From the NCBI GenBank assembly GCA_015478945.1, contig JABUQX010018410.1:15001-35735 (forward strand): DNA of 20,735 bases, written 5' to 3'. Position numbers and translations under genes: made by a program. The DNA comes from Trachelipus rathkii (taxonomy: Eukaryota; Arthropoda; Malacostraca; Isopoda; Trachelipodidae). Positions 8,491-17,299 of the stretch are shown here, piece by piece (position 1 is the first letter of the stretch; each line of letters starts with the position of its first letter). The notes under the pieces were generated by a model. The model saw nothing but the letters and a program-made list of their open reading frames with translations, had not been told where the DNA came from and made no database searches.

Positions 8491-8650
8491 AGACAATGAC
8501 TTCAGTTTGTCTTCTCCCTTTTCTTAAATACAAGACCGCAGTATGTCTTTTCTTCTTTCTCTTCAGAAAACAGTGACCTCAGTAAGTATTTTCTTCTTTC
8601 TCTCTGAAGACAGGGACCGTAGTATGTTTGATTTTTTCTTCTTTCATCTC
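8487..8650. repeat. ~40-bp minisatellite, four units
   Basis: Four consecutive units share GAAGACA.TGACC.CAGTATGTCTTTTC then TTCTTTCTC, starting near 8487, 8525, 8563 and 8606. The period is about 40 bp. The purines in each unit interrupt the otherwise pyrimidine-only strand. Minus-strand translation gives repeated YxGxxxxREK-like peptides, a by-product of the repeat. Confidence 0.75.
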
Positions 8651-8930
8651 TCTCTTCTCTTCTCTTCTCTTCTCTTTCCTCTTCTTCTCTCTCTTCTTTT
8701 TCTTCTTTTCTTTCTCTTCTTTCTCTCTTCTCTTCTCTTCTCTTCTCTTCTCTTCTCTTCTCTTCTCTTCTCTTCTCTTCTCTTCTCTTCTCTTCTCTTC
8801 TCTTCTCTTCTCTTCTCTTCTCTTCTCTTTTCTCTCTCTTCTCTGTCCTTTTCACTGCTCTCTTATCTCTCTTCTCTTCGTTCTCTGCTTTTCTTCTCTG
8901 TCCTTCACTTTCTCTTCTTTCTTCTTTCAA
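8645..8930. repeat. (CTCTT)n pentanucleotide satellite
   Basis: Perfect CTCTT/TCTTC pentamers fill about 8725-8829, with imperfect flanks on both sides. Open frames here encode only REEKR-type (minus) or SSLLF-type (plus) repeats and are not genes. Confidence 0.93.
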
Positions 8931-8964
8931 CTCTTGAGGCTTATTCACTCCCTCATTCTTCTTC

Positions 8965-9046
8965 TGACGTCATCCGTCTTTTCACTTTCTTGCAGTTAAG
9001 GCTCTGCTACATTGAGTATAAAACGCAAACACCCGGCTTTCAACTG
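8965..9046 (+). promoter_or_regulatory. Candidate core promoter (CRE + TATA + Inr-like)
   Basis: A perfect CRE palindrome TGACGTCA lies at 8965-8972 and a TATA box TATAAAA at 9017-9023. An Inr-like TTCAACT has its A at 9042, 25 bases after the TATA start, a normal distance. An alternative reading is a 3' splice site, because TTTTCACTTTCTTGCAG at about 8979-8995 is an excellent polypyrimidine-AG acceptor. No gene follows within reach, so function is unproven. Confidence 0.3.
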
Positions 9047-9060
9047 AAGTCTTTATAAGA

Positions 9061-9289
9061 ACAACTATTGTATATTTACATAAATTAACTAATATTAACT
9101 TGGTGTGAAAGTAACGATTATATAAAAATAAATTTATATAAATCTACTATAATATATATATATATTATAGTATATAATATACATACATTAATAATAATAG
9201 TTACCGTAGATTTATATTACATAATTATATAGCTATATATAAATATATTATATCTATTTATATTATATATATATATATATTCATCCAGT
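9061..9289. repeat. AT-rich tract with imperfect (TA)n
   Basis: AT-rich sequence grading into TA repeats (mainly 9151-9281). ATAAATCTAC near 9144 and GTAGATTTAT near 9211 form a small inverted repeat. The right end is the 5' truncation point of LINE A. Confidence 0.8.
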
Positions 9290-11312
9290 CTTGCCTAATT
9301 TTCATCTGCTAGAACAACTCGTGCAAGGGATAACTCTTCGACGAGCAAGCGGGCTTTCATTCAAAACGAAAGTGCGCTAACCTCCTTGGTTCTCCTACTG
9401 ACAAATCTTTCGGCCTCTTGCCAAAAACATCTCTAACAACTTCTTAAATGCTGTCTTTCCTCCTCTTATTGCTCTGATGGTTCTGTTGCTAATTCTCCAA
9501 CGTGCAAAGGCCAATCCTCTCCGGCCTCGCTCATTTTCCTCTAACGTCACCCTGGACGATTCTGAGCATCCCTCCTCCTCCTTCTTCTCGCGTCTCAGGT
9601 GTCCTCTATCCTTTGCCTGTGGATTTTACATTCGATCGGTCATGGCCTCCTTGAAATCTACGTAACGTTAGAAGGCGTGGCCGGATGGCATTCCTCCCGA
9701 GTTTTGAGGAGTGGCTTCCTGCTATCCCGCCCTTCGTCAACTATCATTCTCTATGTCTCAAGTACTAGCACGTTTGCCCTCAGTGTTGGAAAGCACGATC
9801 ATGTCCAACCTATTCCGAAAAAAGGAAGCCCGCTGATCCTTCTAACTATCGCCGCTATAAGCTCTTACTTGTATTCTATTAAGATCTTTGAAACTCTTCT
9901 CGACTCTCATTTCTTAGATATCTGGAATCTCATTCAGCTTCTTTCCCGATGCGCCATACGGCTTTTCCGGGCGCTCGAGGTACTACTGGCCGATATTACC
10001 TTTCCTATCTTACTGATTTAGTGGTTTTCCGCCCTTAGGAACTACCGGGGAGACTTGCGTGGTGGGCTTGACAATATCCAAAGCATTTTGACCGGGTATG
10101 GCACGCGTCACTGCTCTCCAAGCTCCTTCCCTTTGGGTTTCCGTCCTTCTCTTTGCTTACTTATGTTTTCTTTCAAATAAGCTTTTTTTCTCAAATCGCT
10201 CATTATCAGCTGTTGTTGATGGGCGACTTCTTCTTCCTTTTCTGTCAATGTGGGTGTTCCTACAGGGTTCTTGTCCTATCCCCAACTCTTATTCTATGTT
10301 TCATTAATGATACTTCTCACCTGCACTTCTAACCTCTATCACTCATATGCCGATGACTCAACCTTCCATTCTTCAACTCATTTGCCATTCTGCTCCTTCT
10401 TTACTTCTAGAATTGCCTCCGTCTAATCTTTCCGATTCTTATTCTCGCTGATCTGGATAGATTTCCGGGTGGGTCGTCTGAACCTTGTGAATTCAATTCT
10501 TTAAAAAACTCAACTTCTGACAAATCTCCCTCTCTAAGACACTTCCTAACTTTCCATCTCTTTCGACGGTTCTCTCGTCTCTCCTGTCGACATTATAAAC
10601 ATCCTTGGGCCTTAACATAAACAAAAAAATGTCTTGGAAAGCCTCACATCACAACGGTTGCAAGGCGGCCTCAAGGAAGCTGGAAGTTCTGTTTAGACTG
10701 CGAGCTTTTTTTTCCTCGTCTCAGTTACTCCAGTTATACAAGGGCCCTCATGCGCCTTGTATGGAGTACTGCCTGCTCATATCTGCGGGGGGCTCAGGTT
10801 TCCACACCGGCTTTTGGATAGGGTCGCGTCAAAGGCAAAAAGACTTATCAACTGTCCTGTTCTTCTATTCACTTGACCCTCTATCTTTTGCGGCGCGATG
10901 TTGGTGCATTTATCTCTTTTCTATAGGTACGATGTAGCGCAAGTGCTCGAGGGAACTTTCCACTTCGCGTGCGACCACCTATTTAAGTACGGTCCCTTCG
11001 TAGCAGACAATGGCGCGCTGCTGTGTGTGGTGCACAGTGAGTTTTGTGTTGATAATCGACGTGCGAACTCCAGACTAGTTCGCTGCGGTGCCTCTTCCTT
11101 TCCCTGCCCATTCGTTCTGTGGATTCTCGTTCCATCTTCTGTGTTTCCTCCTCCAAATTTAATCTCCTCACTTTAAGCCCGCGTCTTGTGCCTCATCTCG
11201 TAGTTTGTGTAGTCTGATTTTTGTTGTTTTAACCCGTGGCTCCCTCCTTGAACTAGGGCAATTGCCCGTCGACGGCTGGTGTATAACCGTAAACAAAAAA
11301 CAAAAAAAAAAC
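9290..11312 (+). mobile_element. LINE A: 5'-truncated Jockey-like non-LTR retrotransposon
   Basis: Non-LTR elements copy themselves by target-primed reverse transcription. Remnant RT motifs run in the proper order across shifting frames. The EN-RT linker comes first (about 9380-9440, residues like TDKSF and KNISNNF). Next are HVQPIPKKGSP and DPSNYR (9835-9852), KIFETLL, and YLSYLTDL. SKAFDRVWH follows at 10078-10104 with one extra T, then SVVVDG-like residues, GVPTG near 10253 (normally GVPQG), and SYADDST at 10343-10360. Finally come ILGLNINKKMSWK, AASRKL..LFRLR and PCMEYC, then the C-terminal VHSEFCVD and SVFPPPNLISSL, ending at TAA 11174-11176. A short 3' UTR and an A-rich tail (AAACAAAAAACAAAAAAAAAA) close it. 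APE endonuclease and ORF1 are missing. TA repeats flank both ends. Confidence 0.88.
11256..11275. other. Overlapping palindromes in LINE A 3' UTR
   Basis: GGGCAATTGCCC (11256-11267) is a perfect 12-bp palindrome, and CCGTCGACGG (11266-11275) is a perfect 10-bp palindrome overlapping it. They lie about 15 bases before the A-rich tail, in the part of a LINE that the reverse transcriptase must recognise. Confidence 0.5.
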
Positions 11313-11481
11313 ATATTATATAGTATATATATATCTATACTATATAATATAATAGTATATTAATTAATAAATATATTATATAATATAAATAATATATATA
11401 TATATATATATATACTATATATATAATATATTAGGTTATATAATATATATATATATATATATCTATCTATATAAATATATA
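11312..11481. repeat. (TA)n microsatellite
   Basis: About 170 bp of imperfect TA repeat filling the gap between the LINE A tail and the left terminal inverted repeat of the mariner-like element. Confidence 0.93.
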
Positions 11482-11483
11482 TA

Positions 11484-11573
11484 GTGGTTGATTTCAAAAC
11501 ATCTGCGACAAACTCGGAGGGCTTATAGAGCAAACGATAAGACAGTTTATGTTGTAAATAAGCTATGTTGTAT
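11484..11573 (+). repeat. Left terminal inverted repeat
   Basis: Begins GTGGTTGATTTCAAAACATC and ends near GCTATGTTGTATG. It pairs with 12360-12448 with scattered mismatches and short indels. Confidence 0.85.
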
Positions 11574-11787
11574 GCCGCTTCGTTTCAAAGTTACGGACGA
11601 TTGAAGTTACACTAGTTTTATGCTGTCGTGACGCGTCGCTGTAGGTTACCGACGATTGAGGTTACTCAATTTTAATGTGTTTGTGCGTGCGTACATGTGT
11701 GCACGTTAACGTCCTTCGGAAACACGTGGCAATACCTTTACCTTGCCCAATTCATTGTTATTCAATACAGTGTAGGCATCGATTAAG

Positions 11788-12362
11788 ATGGAACACTACA
11801 CTCTTCCCGAGTTAACGACATAATATATGTGTTTCCGGTGCGCGAACGGAAATTGGACGATATAGCGCACCTCATTGACCGGGAACAGGTTTATCCACAC
11901 AGAAATCACCCACACAACAATATTTGCTCGCCTTCAATCAGCGCCTTCTTCGAGATAATGGGACCCTTCGTGCCCGGTGCATTGGTGGAAGACCGCGTAA
12001 TACGAGGACTCCTGCGTTTGAAGAAGAGGTGCTGGAGAGAGTCGCCAACGAACCCGTTGACTAGCACACGCGTCATTGCCCATGCCATGGGTTTAAATCA
12101 GTCGTCTGTGCTTTTTCGGGTCTTTGCAAGAGCAAAGCCGTTTCCAATTTCGCATACCAGCGGGTCGGCGTGGGGCACAGAAACGTACAAAGACTTTGGC
12201 CAAAACGACTTCGAACCCCGTGTGCGATTTGCCTGGGTGGTTTCTGCTTTTCCTGCACATGTCTTGTTTACCGATGAAGCGTGCTATTCACACGTGATGG
12301 CTACTTCAACAGCAGAAACATCCACATATTTGACGAGGACAACTTTGAAACGAAGCGTCAAA
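11788..12362 (+). pseudogene. DUF4817-type mariner-like transposase, N-terminal half
   Basis: This encoded the enzyme for the element around it. The start ATG at 11788 gives MEHYTLPEL, the usual first residues of this arthropod mariner-like family. Then, across several frameshifts, come YPHRNHPHNN, a helix-turn-helix part with STRVIAHAMGLNQSSV, DFEPRVRFA, and FPAHVLFTDEACYS. The D of FTDEA (12273-12275) is the first catalytic aspartate. NSRNIHIFDEDNF-like residues follow in another frame, after which the sequence enters the right TIR. The second and third catalytic acids (about 200 residues) are absent, so no activity is possible. A stop lies 11 codons after the start. Confidence 0.85.
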
Positions 12363-12448
12363 CAACATAGCTTATTTAGCAATAAATGTTCCTTATCGGT
12401 TGCTCTATCAGCCTCCGAGTTTTGTCGCAGAGGTTTTGAAATCCTCCC
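12360..12448 (-). repeat. Right terminal inverted repeat
   Basis: Read on the minus strand it starts GGGAGGATTTCAAAACCTC and runs to the CTATGTTG block. It follows the truncated transposase directly. Confidence 0.85.
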
Positions 12449-12449
12449 T

Positions 12450-12460
12450 AATATATATAT

Positions 12461-12499
<39 letters not shown>

Positions 12500-12532
12500 C
12501 ATATATATACTATATATATATATAGTATATAG

Positions 12533-12564
<32 letters not shown>

Positions 12565-12777
12565 TATATATATATATAGTATATGTATTATATATATATA
12601 GATATATAGTATATATTATATATATATATATTATATATATATATATATAGTATATATATAAATATATTTACGACCATTTATAAACTATTCAATTAATATT
12701 AATTATTTATTATTATTCATTATTATTATTATTATATTATTATTATATATTATTATTATTATTATTTATTATTATAT
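12450..12777. repeat. (TA)n then (TTA)n microsatellites
   Basis: (TA)n with TAG and TAC variants to about 12668, a short spacer, then ATT/TTA trinucleotide repeats at about 12690-12775. Long open frames running into it from the transposase relic end in Tyr-Ile repeats and are not protein. Confidence 0.95.
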
Positions 12778-13455
12778 ACGCCCGTTATCTTATTTTGCCA
12801 GTTGATGCCCCCCCAGCTCCTCCTCCTTTCTACATACTGTGTACGTACCCTTCCCTCTAAGGAAGTGTGTTTCCTCCTTTCTCTTCAAGGCCCCTTGGGT
12901 CTTCCGATGAACTCTATCCCGCTCTGGTCTTTGGTCCTTTCGCGCTCTCCCTCGTGGAGTGAGGTAAAGATGTAAAACCGGACTTTCGCCTTTGACTCCG
13001 GCCGGCATTGTAGGGTCAATTGGGTTTCATTGTGTAATTGTTTTTCTTTATTGCGTTTGTTATTGATGAAGAAGTGTTTGTTTTACTTTTTTTCATGACT
13101 TTTCATAAAAATAGTAAAACAGTTTGACGCCCCTTGTAGATGGACCTGGTTCGAAGCCAACATCCGTTCGACCCTCTTGTTTCTCTTGTGCCAAGTTTTA
13201 CTGGTCCCTCCCTTCTCTGAAAGGTTGCCCCCTCCCTTAGGTCTCCCAGAGGAACCACCCTGTTTACAATCCTCATAAACTGTAAATGGCTTTCGTCTGT
13301 CAGAAGTTGTCGCATAATCATCCAGTTTCGTTCTCTTTTCGACTCAATGGGATTTACCTCCCTCCTGATTTACCTTAAGAATACTCTTTCCAATTCATAT
13401 TATTATTTGCGTTCAACGACGACCCTCCCATTTAACTGATTAATAGCTAAATATC
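12778..13455. other. Unrecognised sequence, possible 5' part of LINE B
   Basis: Moderately GC-rich, pyrimidine-rich sequence that I cannot assign. Open frames on either strand show no family motif. It precedes the first recognisable ORF1 residues of LINE B on the same strand, so it may be that element's 5' UTR and ORF1 N-terminus. This is a positional guess only. Confidence 0.3.
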
Positions 13456-14590
13456 AACTTAAGTGATGACTGGAGAGAGTTCTGGTCACAGTTACGAATT
13501 ATGAGAAGATTGGTTCGCCTCCTTGGTAAAGTCAGGTTCCTGAAATCAAAGCTCCATTTCTAGAAAACTTTAACAGCCCTGGGGGCGTTCAATACTCAGA
13601 CCTGGATAATTTCCAAAACTCTTCGAAGGGTACGAATTTGTGGCCGAGGAAGTTGGGCGAAACATTCTGAGGTTACCTGTTACATAATGAGAATAAAAAG
13701 TTTTACCGTAACAAATGTATACAGATTGTCCACCCTATGAAGGAACGCTCCCGATTTCTGAATCCTCGTCCTGCTTTGTCGTTTACTGGACCTTTCACGC
13801 CTCTTTGAGAGTTGAAATTGACTTATACACTCTCCGTTAGAAACGTAAACTTTCAAGACTTCGATGGTGTTATAAATGCCAACGTTTTGGTCATCCCGGA
13901 AGTATTGCCCATATGCCCACTTCGAAGTATGCGTTCGATGTGGTGATGCTTTTCCACACCCATTGCGATAACTCGCATTCTCTGTTCCAACTGCAGGGCC
14001 CTCTCATTTATGTTTCCTCCCTATCTCTGGTAGATGGATCTATTCCACACCCCTTTTTGAAGAGGAAGTTCTAGAACTGTGTACTCGCGAAAAAATTCAA
14101 TAACGAGAAGCAGCGAACGTTGATTTCGGGAAGATCTTCCACCACTCTGATCTCTTTCGCTCGTCTATTAAGCCGGTCCAACATCCTCTTCCCTTTCTCG
14201 ATTCCAGGGGAAACGCCTCCCGTATTTCTTTGAATTTATCACCTCCGAATGGGTTCGTATGCCCGCCCTCCTCGGCCGCAGACCTTCCCGCACCACACCA
14301 TATGAGGCATTCGAGTGCCCGTGTGCCCTATCGACTTCTTATTCTGATGGTTGACTCTTGGTTCCTCTACCAGAGACAATCTCTCTTCCTCTCGCCTTTC
14401 AGAGGTTACTGCCTTCAGTTCCACATCCCAATCTCTACACTTTCGCTAGCGGTGTTACCACGCAAGCGATCGGCGCCAGTGACTCCGCCCAAGTCCACTC
14501 TCACATTCTTCGACCTTACCATTCGGATGGTTCTGCATTTTCGAAAGAACCTCATTCCCCAATAGAGATTCTTTTCTTTGGTTAAAGAGA
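13456..14590 (+). mobile_element. LINE B: ORF1 (gag-like) with CCHC zinc knuckles
   Basis: ORF1 proteins of Jockey/I-type LINEs bind element RNA. A basic, helix-prone segment near 13465-13560 (WREFWSQLRIMRRLV, LLGKVRFLKSKLHF) starts the readable part. At 13868-13910 CYKCQRFGH, then a tgc one base out of frame, gives the first CX2CX4HX4C knuckle, a nearly universal sequence for these proteins. CVRCGDAF.HP.C and then CSNC about 20 codons later are remnants of knuckles two and three. A following stretch includes EEVLELCTREKI and ends near 14590. Numerous stops and frameshifts make it a pseudogene. No RT follows directly; see LINE C for a possible continuation. Confidence 0.75.
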
Positions 14591-14599
14591 TCCTCACTT

Positions 14600-14756
14600 T
14601 GCTGTACCACTCTCTTATGATAAATGTTGTAATTTTCTTGCCTAAAACAAAGATATTTTAAAAGGAAATCATTTGATGACTAGAGATAGATTTCTAAAAG
14701 TTTTTATTTTTCTTCTTTCTCCAAATGTTTATTTTATTTTTTTAATACCAGGCCTT
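14600..14756 (+). other. Spacer with candidate 3' splice site before zinc-finger block
   Basis: T-rich sequence including TTTCTTCTTTCTCC and TTTTATTTTTTTAATACCAG, with AG at about 14751-14752, just before the first zinc-finger residues. This has the form of an intron 3' end and would fit the finger array being an exon. No branch point or donor can be paired, so it is weak evidence. Confidence 0.3.
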
Positions 14757-15700
14757 CCAGTTATGTTGTGAAGTAGGGAAAGACTTCCAAATGAAAAATT
14801 ATTAGAAGACCTCAAGCATCAGCAGCGCAGAATCAAAGCATGAAAAAAGATTTATCGGGAAAACTTCAGTTGCAAATATTGTAATTTGAGTTTTAAAAGC
14901 AAAGATGAGTTAAAGAGGCCATTTAAAAAACGATAAAAGAAAGTTTAAATGTGAGCATTGTAGTTATGAATGCACATTGAAATCAAATTTCAAAAGGCAG
15001 AAAATGCAACGCTAACTCAAATTATTTAAATGTTTGAGTGTAGCTATGAATGTAATCCGTAAAGAAACACTGACATCCACGTGTTAGATCATGAAAATAA
15101 TAATAATTATTTAAATGTTCTTCTGAATGTAGCTATGAGTGTAATCGAAAAAGTGAAGTCTCGACAGGCACATGCTTAACATCGAGATTCAAGAGTTATT
15201 TTAAATGTTGGTGAGTGAAGTTATCTGAATGTAATCATGAAATCCAAGCTTAAAATTTCATATGCTTAAATGAAAATATACAATTATTTAAATGTTCTGA
15301 GTGGTAGCTATGAATGTAATCGAAAGCAAACTTATTAGGCACATGCTTAGCATCCGACGATACAACGTTATTTTAAATGTCTGATGTAGCTAGAATGCAA
15401 TCAGAAAACGACATAAGAACACACATCTTAATCATGAAAATATAAAATTATTAAATGTCCGAGTGTAACTATGAGTGTAAATCGGAAAGGAGACTTAAAA
15501 ACAGGCACATGTTTAAGCATCGCGATACCGAAGCTATTAAAGGTTCTGATTGTAGGCGTAGAATGTAATCAGAACAGGAAACCTAAAAAGAGCACATGCT
15601 TAACATCGAGAACAAAGTTATTTGAAAGTTCCTCTGAGTGAGCTATGAATGTAAAAATCAAAGTAAACTTAAAAGTTCACATGCTTAAGCATAAATAAAA
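14757..15700 (+). pseudogene. Degenerate tandem C2H2 zinc-finger array, block 1
   Basis: About eleven units with ~80-85 bp period. Each is a decayed copy of FKCSECSYECNQK, S-N-L, LKRHMLKH, then RDTK: a C-X2-C-X12-H-X3-H finger plus linker, normally a nucleic-acid-binding module. Examples: 14868-14938 SCKYCNLSFKSKDELKR; 14941-15015 FKCEHCSYECTLKSNFKRQ (first His now Gln); about 15455-15520 C..CNYEC...RLKNRHMFKH after one missing base, with both His intact. One-base indels and stops occur in most units, so no long frame survives. The first unit (C.EVGKDFQMKN) differs from the rest, as expected at the start of an array. It is either a dead host gene exon or a finger-rich part of a mobile element. 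Confidence 0.85.
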
Positions 15701-15789
15701 AAACTAAAATCTATATCTAAAGTATATACATGCTAAGCTAATTAGAATGTGCCCCTGCAGGTGAAAAGAATAATTTTTGAGAATATGCA

Positions 15790-16445
15790 GATAAATCTTG
15801 ATATCCAAATAAAACACAAGTTATCCAATGGAACCACCCAAATAACATGAATAGAATATAATAGACTTTTAATACTTTCACGACTATCATATTCCCAACA
15901 GACGCACAAGTCACTCATAAAAAACCAGATATAATTATCCACAACAAAATTGAAAATAAGTTCATTATCATAGGGTCGAGTCACCGTGACGATGGAGCGT
16001 CTCAGCCTATGAAAGGAGAAAAGAACTAGAATATCAAAAGAAGTGAGAAGTACGAACTTTAGAAGGAGAGGAACATAGACAACATCTAACTAGTTCCAGT
16101 CAATATGGGAGCTCACAGTAGTTATAAAGAAAAGCATGGGAGAAACATTTGAGAGACTCGTCGGTACAGATTTTCTACGCTGGAACTAATGTATGGGCGG
16201 TGAAGAATATAAAGGGTATAGAGTGATACTGAGAACGGTACTGAGGGTATCGTTTAGGAGACACAACGAAAGGGAAAATTGGAGATTATTTCTAGGGATT
16301 TAGTTCAAGTATCGGCCGGAATTTGGATGTTAGGTTTTGTTTGAAGGGTTGGTGGGTTGTGAGGCGTGAGGCTGTGTGGGAATAAACTATGAGCGATCCC
16401 ATCAAGAGAATGAAGTCTACTACCCTTAATAAAAGCAGTTTTAAA
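15790..16445 (+). mobile_element. R2-like LINE 3' fragment 1: restriction-like endonuclease
   Basis: A frame near 15890-16010 reads PTDAQVTHKKPDIIIHNKIE then NKFIIIGSSHRDD. This matches the C-terminal restriction-like (PD-D/ExK) endonuclease of R2-type non-LTR retrotransposons, whose pattern is TDxxxxxxRPDIV..DK....IIDI..P.D. The PD is at 15925-15930. Fifteen residues later the expected second catalytic Asp is Gly (15973-15975). GEKN..IKRSEKYEL (the EKEKIEKYQDL helix) and VIKK follow. VILRTVL near 16230 may be the C-terminal VIQKTVLLG motif. AATAAAA (about 16429) and an A run close to 16442-16449 look like a 3' end. It is a 5'-truncated copy interrupting the zinc-finger array. Confidence 0.72.
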
Positions 16446-16523
16446 AAAAATGTTCTAAATTAGCTATGAATGAATCAGAAAGGGGAAACGCTAAAAAAGC
16501 ACATGTCTCACACACACTCGAGA
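16446..16523 (+). pseudogene. Zinc-finger array, block 2 (one unit)
   Basis: TGTTCTAAATTAGCTATGAA followed by GAATCAGAAAGGGGAAACGC and AAAGCACATGTCTCACACAC is one more finger unit (CS..SYE.NQKGN.K.HMS.H) with small indels. CGAGATAC, the normal linker, comes next and is cut by the following insertion. It shows that the array continued before the insertions. Confidence 0.7.
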
Positions 16524-17010
16524 TACGGATGGCGAGTCGGATGTGCCGTCTTTTCGCGCATCTCCGTCTCCTCCACGGAATCCTTCTCTTTGTTCGGTCG
16601 TCTCAGGTGCTAGTCCCCCGAGCAATGAAAGTTCGATTCCCCCCGTACGTCAAACTGATTCGTTTACGCTGTTGGGCTGGTTTAGAAGCAGGGACGCAGG
16701 TTCCGAGGGTCGGTGTCTCGGACAAGGAACGTGAACAGGCTCGGGGTGACCGGGGGTACTCACGAACGGAATGAGAATTTGGGTGACGCGTGCATGATGG
16801 CGAGTTGTCCCTTCCTTGGAGGGAATCCATCGTGGGCCTTTCCGGAAGATAGGGTGCCATTCTAAACCGCACTTCGGACACCATCAGCTGTCAGCCCGGG
16901 TGCTGGGGTAAACAAAATCCCTCATCCTTAGGTCTGAGGTTTGAACCCGGATGAGGGATAAATACCGCAACCTATTCGAGGAGGAGTGAAAAAAACAAAA
17001 ACGAAAGTTG
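16524..17010 (+). mobile_element. Unidentified retroposon 3' fragment, copy 1
   Basis: A GC-rich fragment closely related to 17300-17697 and ending in an A-rich tail (GTGAAAAAAACAAAAACG, about 16987-17004). Shared blocks include AGCAATGAAAG..TCGA, CCCCGTACGTCA, TGAGAATT.GGGTGACG, GGGTGCCATTCTA and GGTGCTGGGG. Just before the tail is a perfect 11-bp inverted repeat, ATCCCTCATCC (16917-16927) with GGATGAGGGAT (16949-16959). A 5' open stretch (about 16517-16734, PSFRASPSPPRNP, SVVSGASPPSNES) is not assignable. It interrupts the zinc-finger array. It may be the 3' UTR of a LINE. Confidence 0.6.
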
Positions 17011-17299
17011 TTCGTACCTTGTCGTGGTAGGAGGATTTATTGCGACTTCAGTTATCCAGGAGAGGAGAGAAACACCAATGTGAAAATTCCGCGATACCTC
17101 CATTAAGTGGTTATCAGCACTCCACACTCACCTTACAACAGTCTACTGACTCATATCAATAAACAAATCTTACACCTCGACAGTTTTCGAGACAAAAAAG
17201 AGCCAATGGTCTGAGAAGAAACCAGCACCTCCAGTCATTGGTGCACTGTGGTTGGTGTGTGGCATTTCAGTTTTCCAATGCTTCTCGACCTTTCCTGGG
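17011..17299. other. Sequence between retroposon copies
   Basis: No gene or repeat recognised. It may be the 5' part of the second retroposon copy, a region not represented in copy 1. Confidence 0.35.

Larger units (their letters stand above)
11484..12448 (+). mobile_element. Mariner-like element with ~90-bp TIRs, internally deleted
   Basis: Left terminus 11484-11573 and right terminus 12360-12448 are inverted repeats of about 90 bp. Shared blocks include GATTTCAAAAC.TCTGCGACA, CTCGGAGG, ATAGAGCAA.CGATAAG and AAATAAGCTATGTTG. TA dinucleotides at 11482-11483 and 12449-12450 fit the TA target duplication of the Tc1/mariner superfamily, although the flanks are TA repeats anyway. The interior holds the first half of a transposase reading frame. 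Everything between its first catalytic Asp and the right TIR is missing, leaving a 965-bp non-autonomous derivative. Two ~23-bp direct repeats, GTTAC.GACGATTGA.GTTAC, follow the left TIR (about 11590 and 11646). Confidence 0.85.

Noticed and set aside
8502..9058. Frames of 123-171 codons rich in REEKR (minus) or Ser-Leu-Phe (plus)
   Set aside because: Generated by the CTCTT pentamer and CT minisatellites; length is due to lack of stops in the repeat unit.
9133..9228. Inverted repeat ATAAATCTAC/GTAGATTTAT as a transposon end
   Set aside because: Only about ten AT-rich bases, easily by chance next to TA repeats; no element body.
11829..12650. 273-codon open frame, the longest in the window, as an intact gene
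   Set aside because: It begins downstream of the true transposase start, matches the family only in patches because of frame changes, and ends in Tyr-Ile repeat.
12790..13321. Minus-strand frames of 72 codons
   Set aside because: No motif, no family resemblance; plus-strand context points to a LINE 5' region.
14230..14597. Four overlapping frames of 60-111 codons as separate genes
   Set aside because: Overlapping alternatives within the decayed LINE B ORF1; none has start context or a family of its own.
14757..15700. CRISPR-like array (regular ~82-bp repeat)
   Set aside because: The repeat covers the whole period, has no unique spacers and encodes C2H2 finger residues; the sequence is clearly animal.
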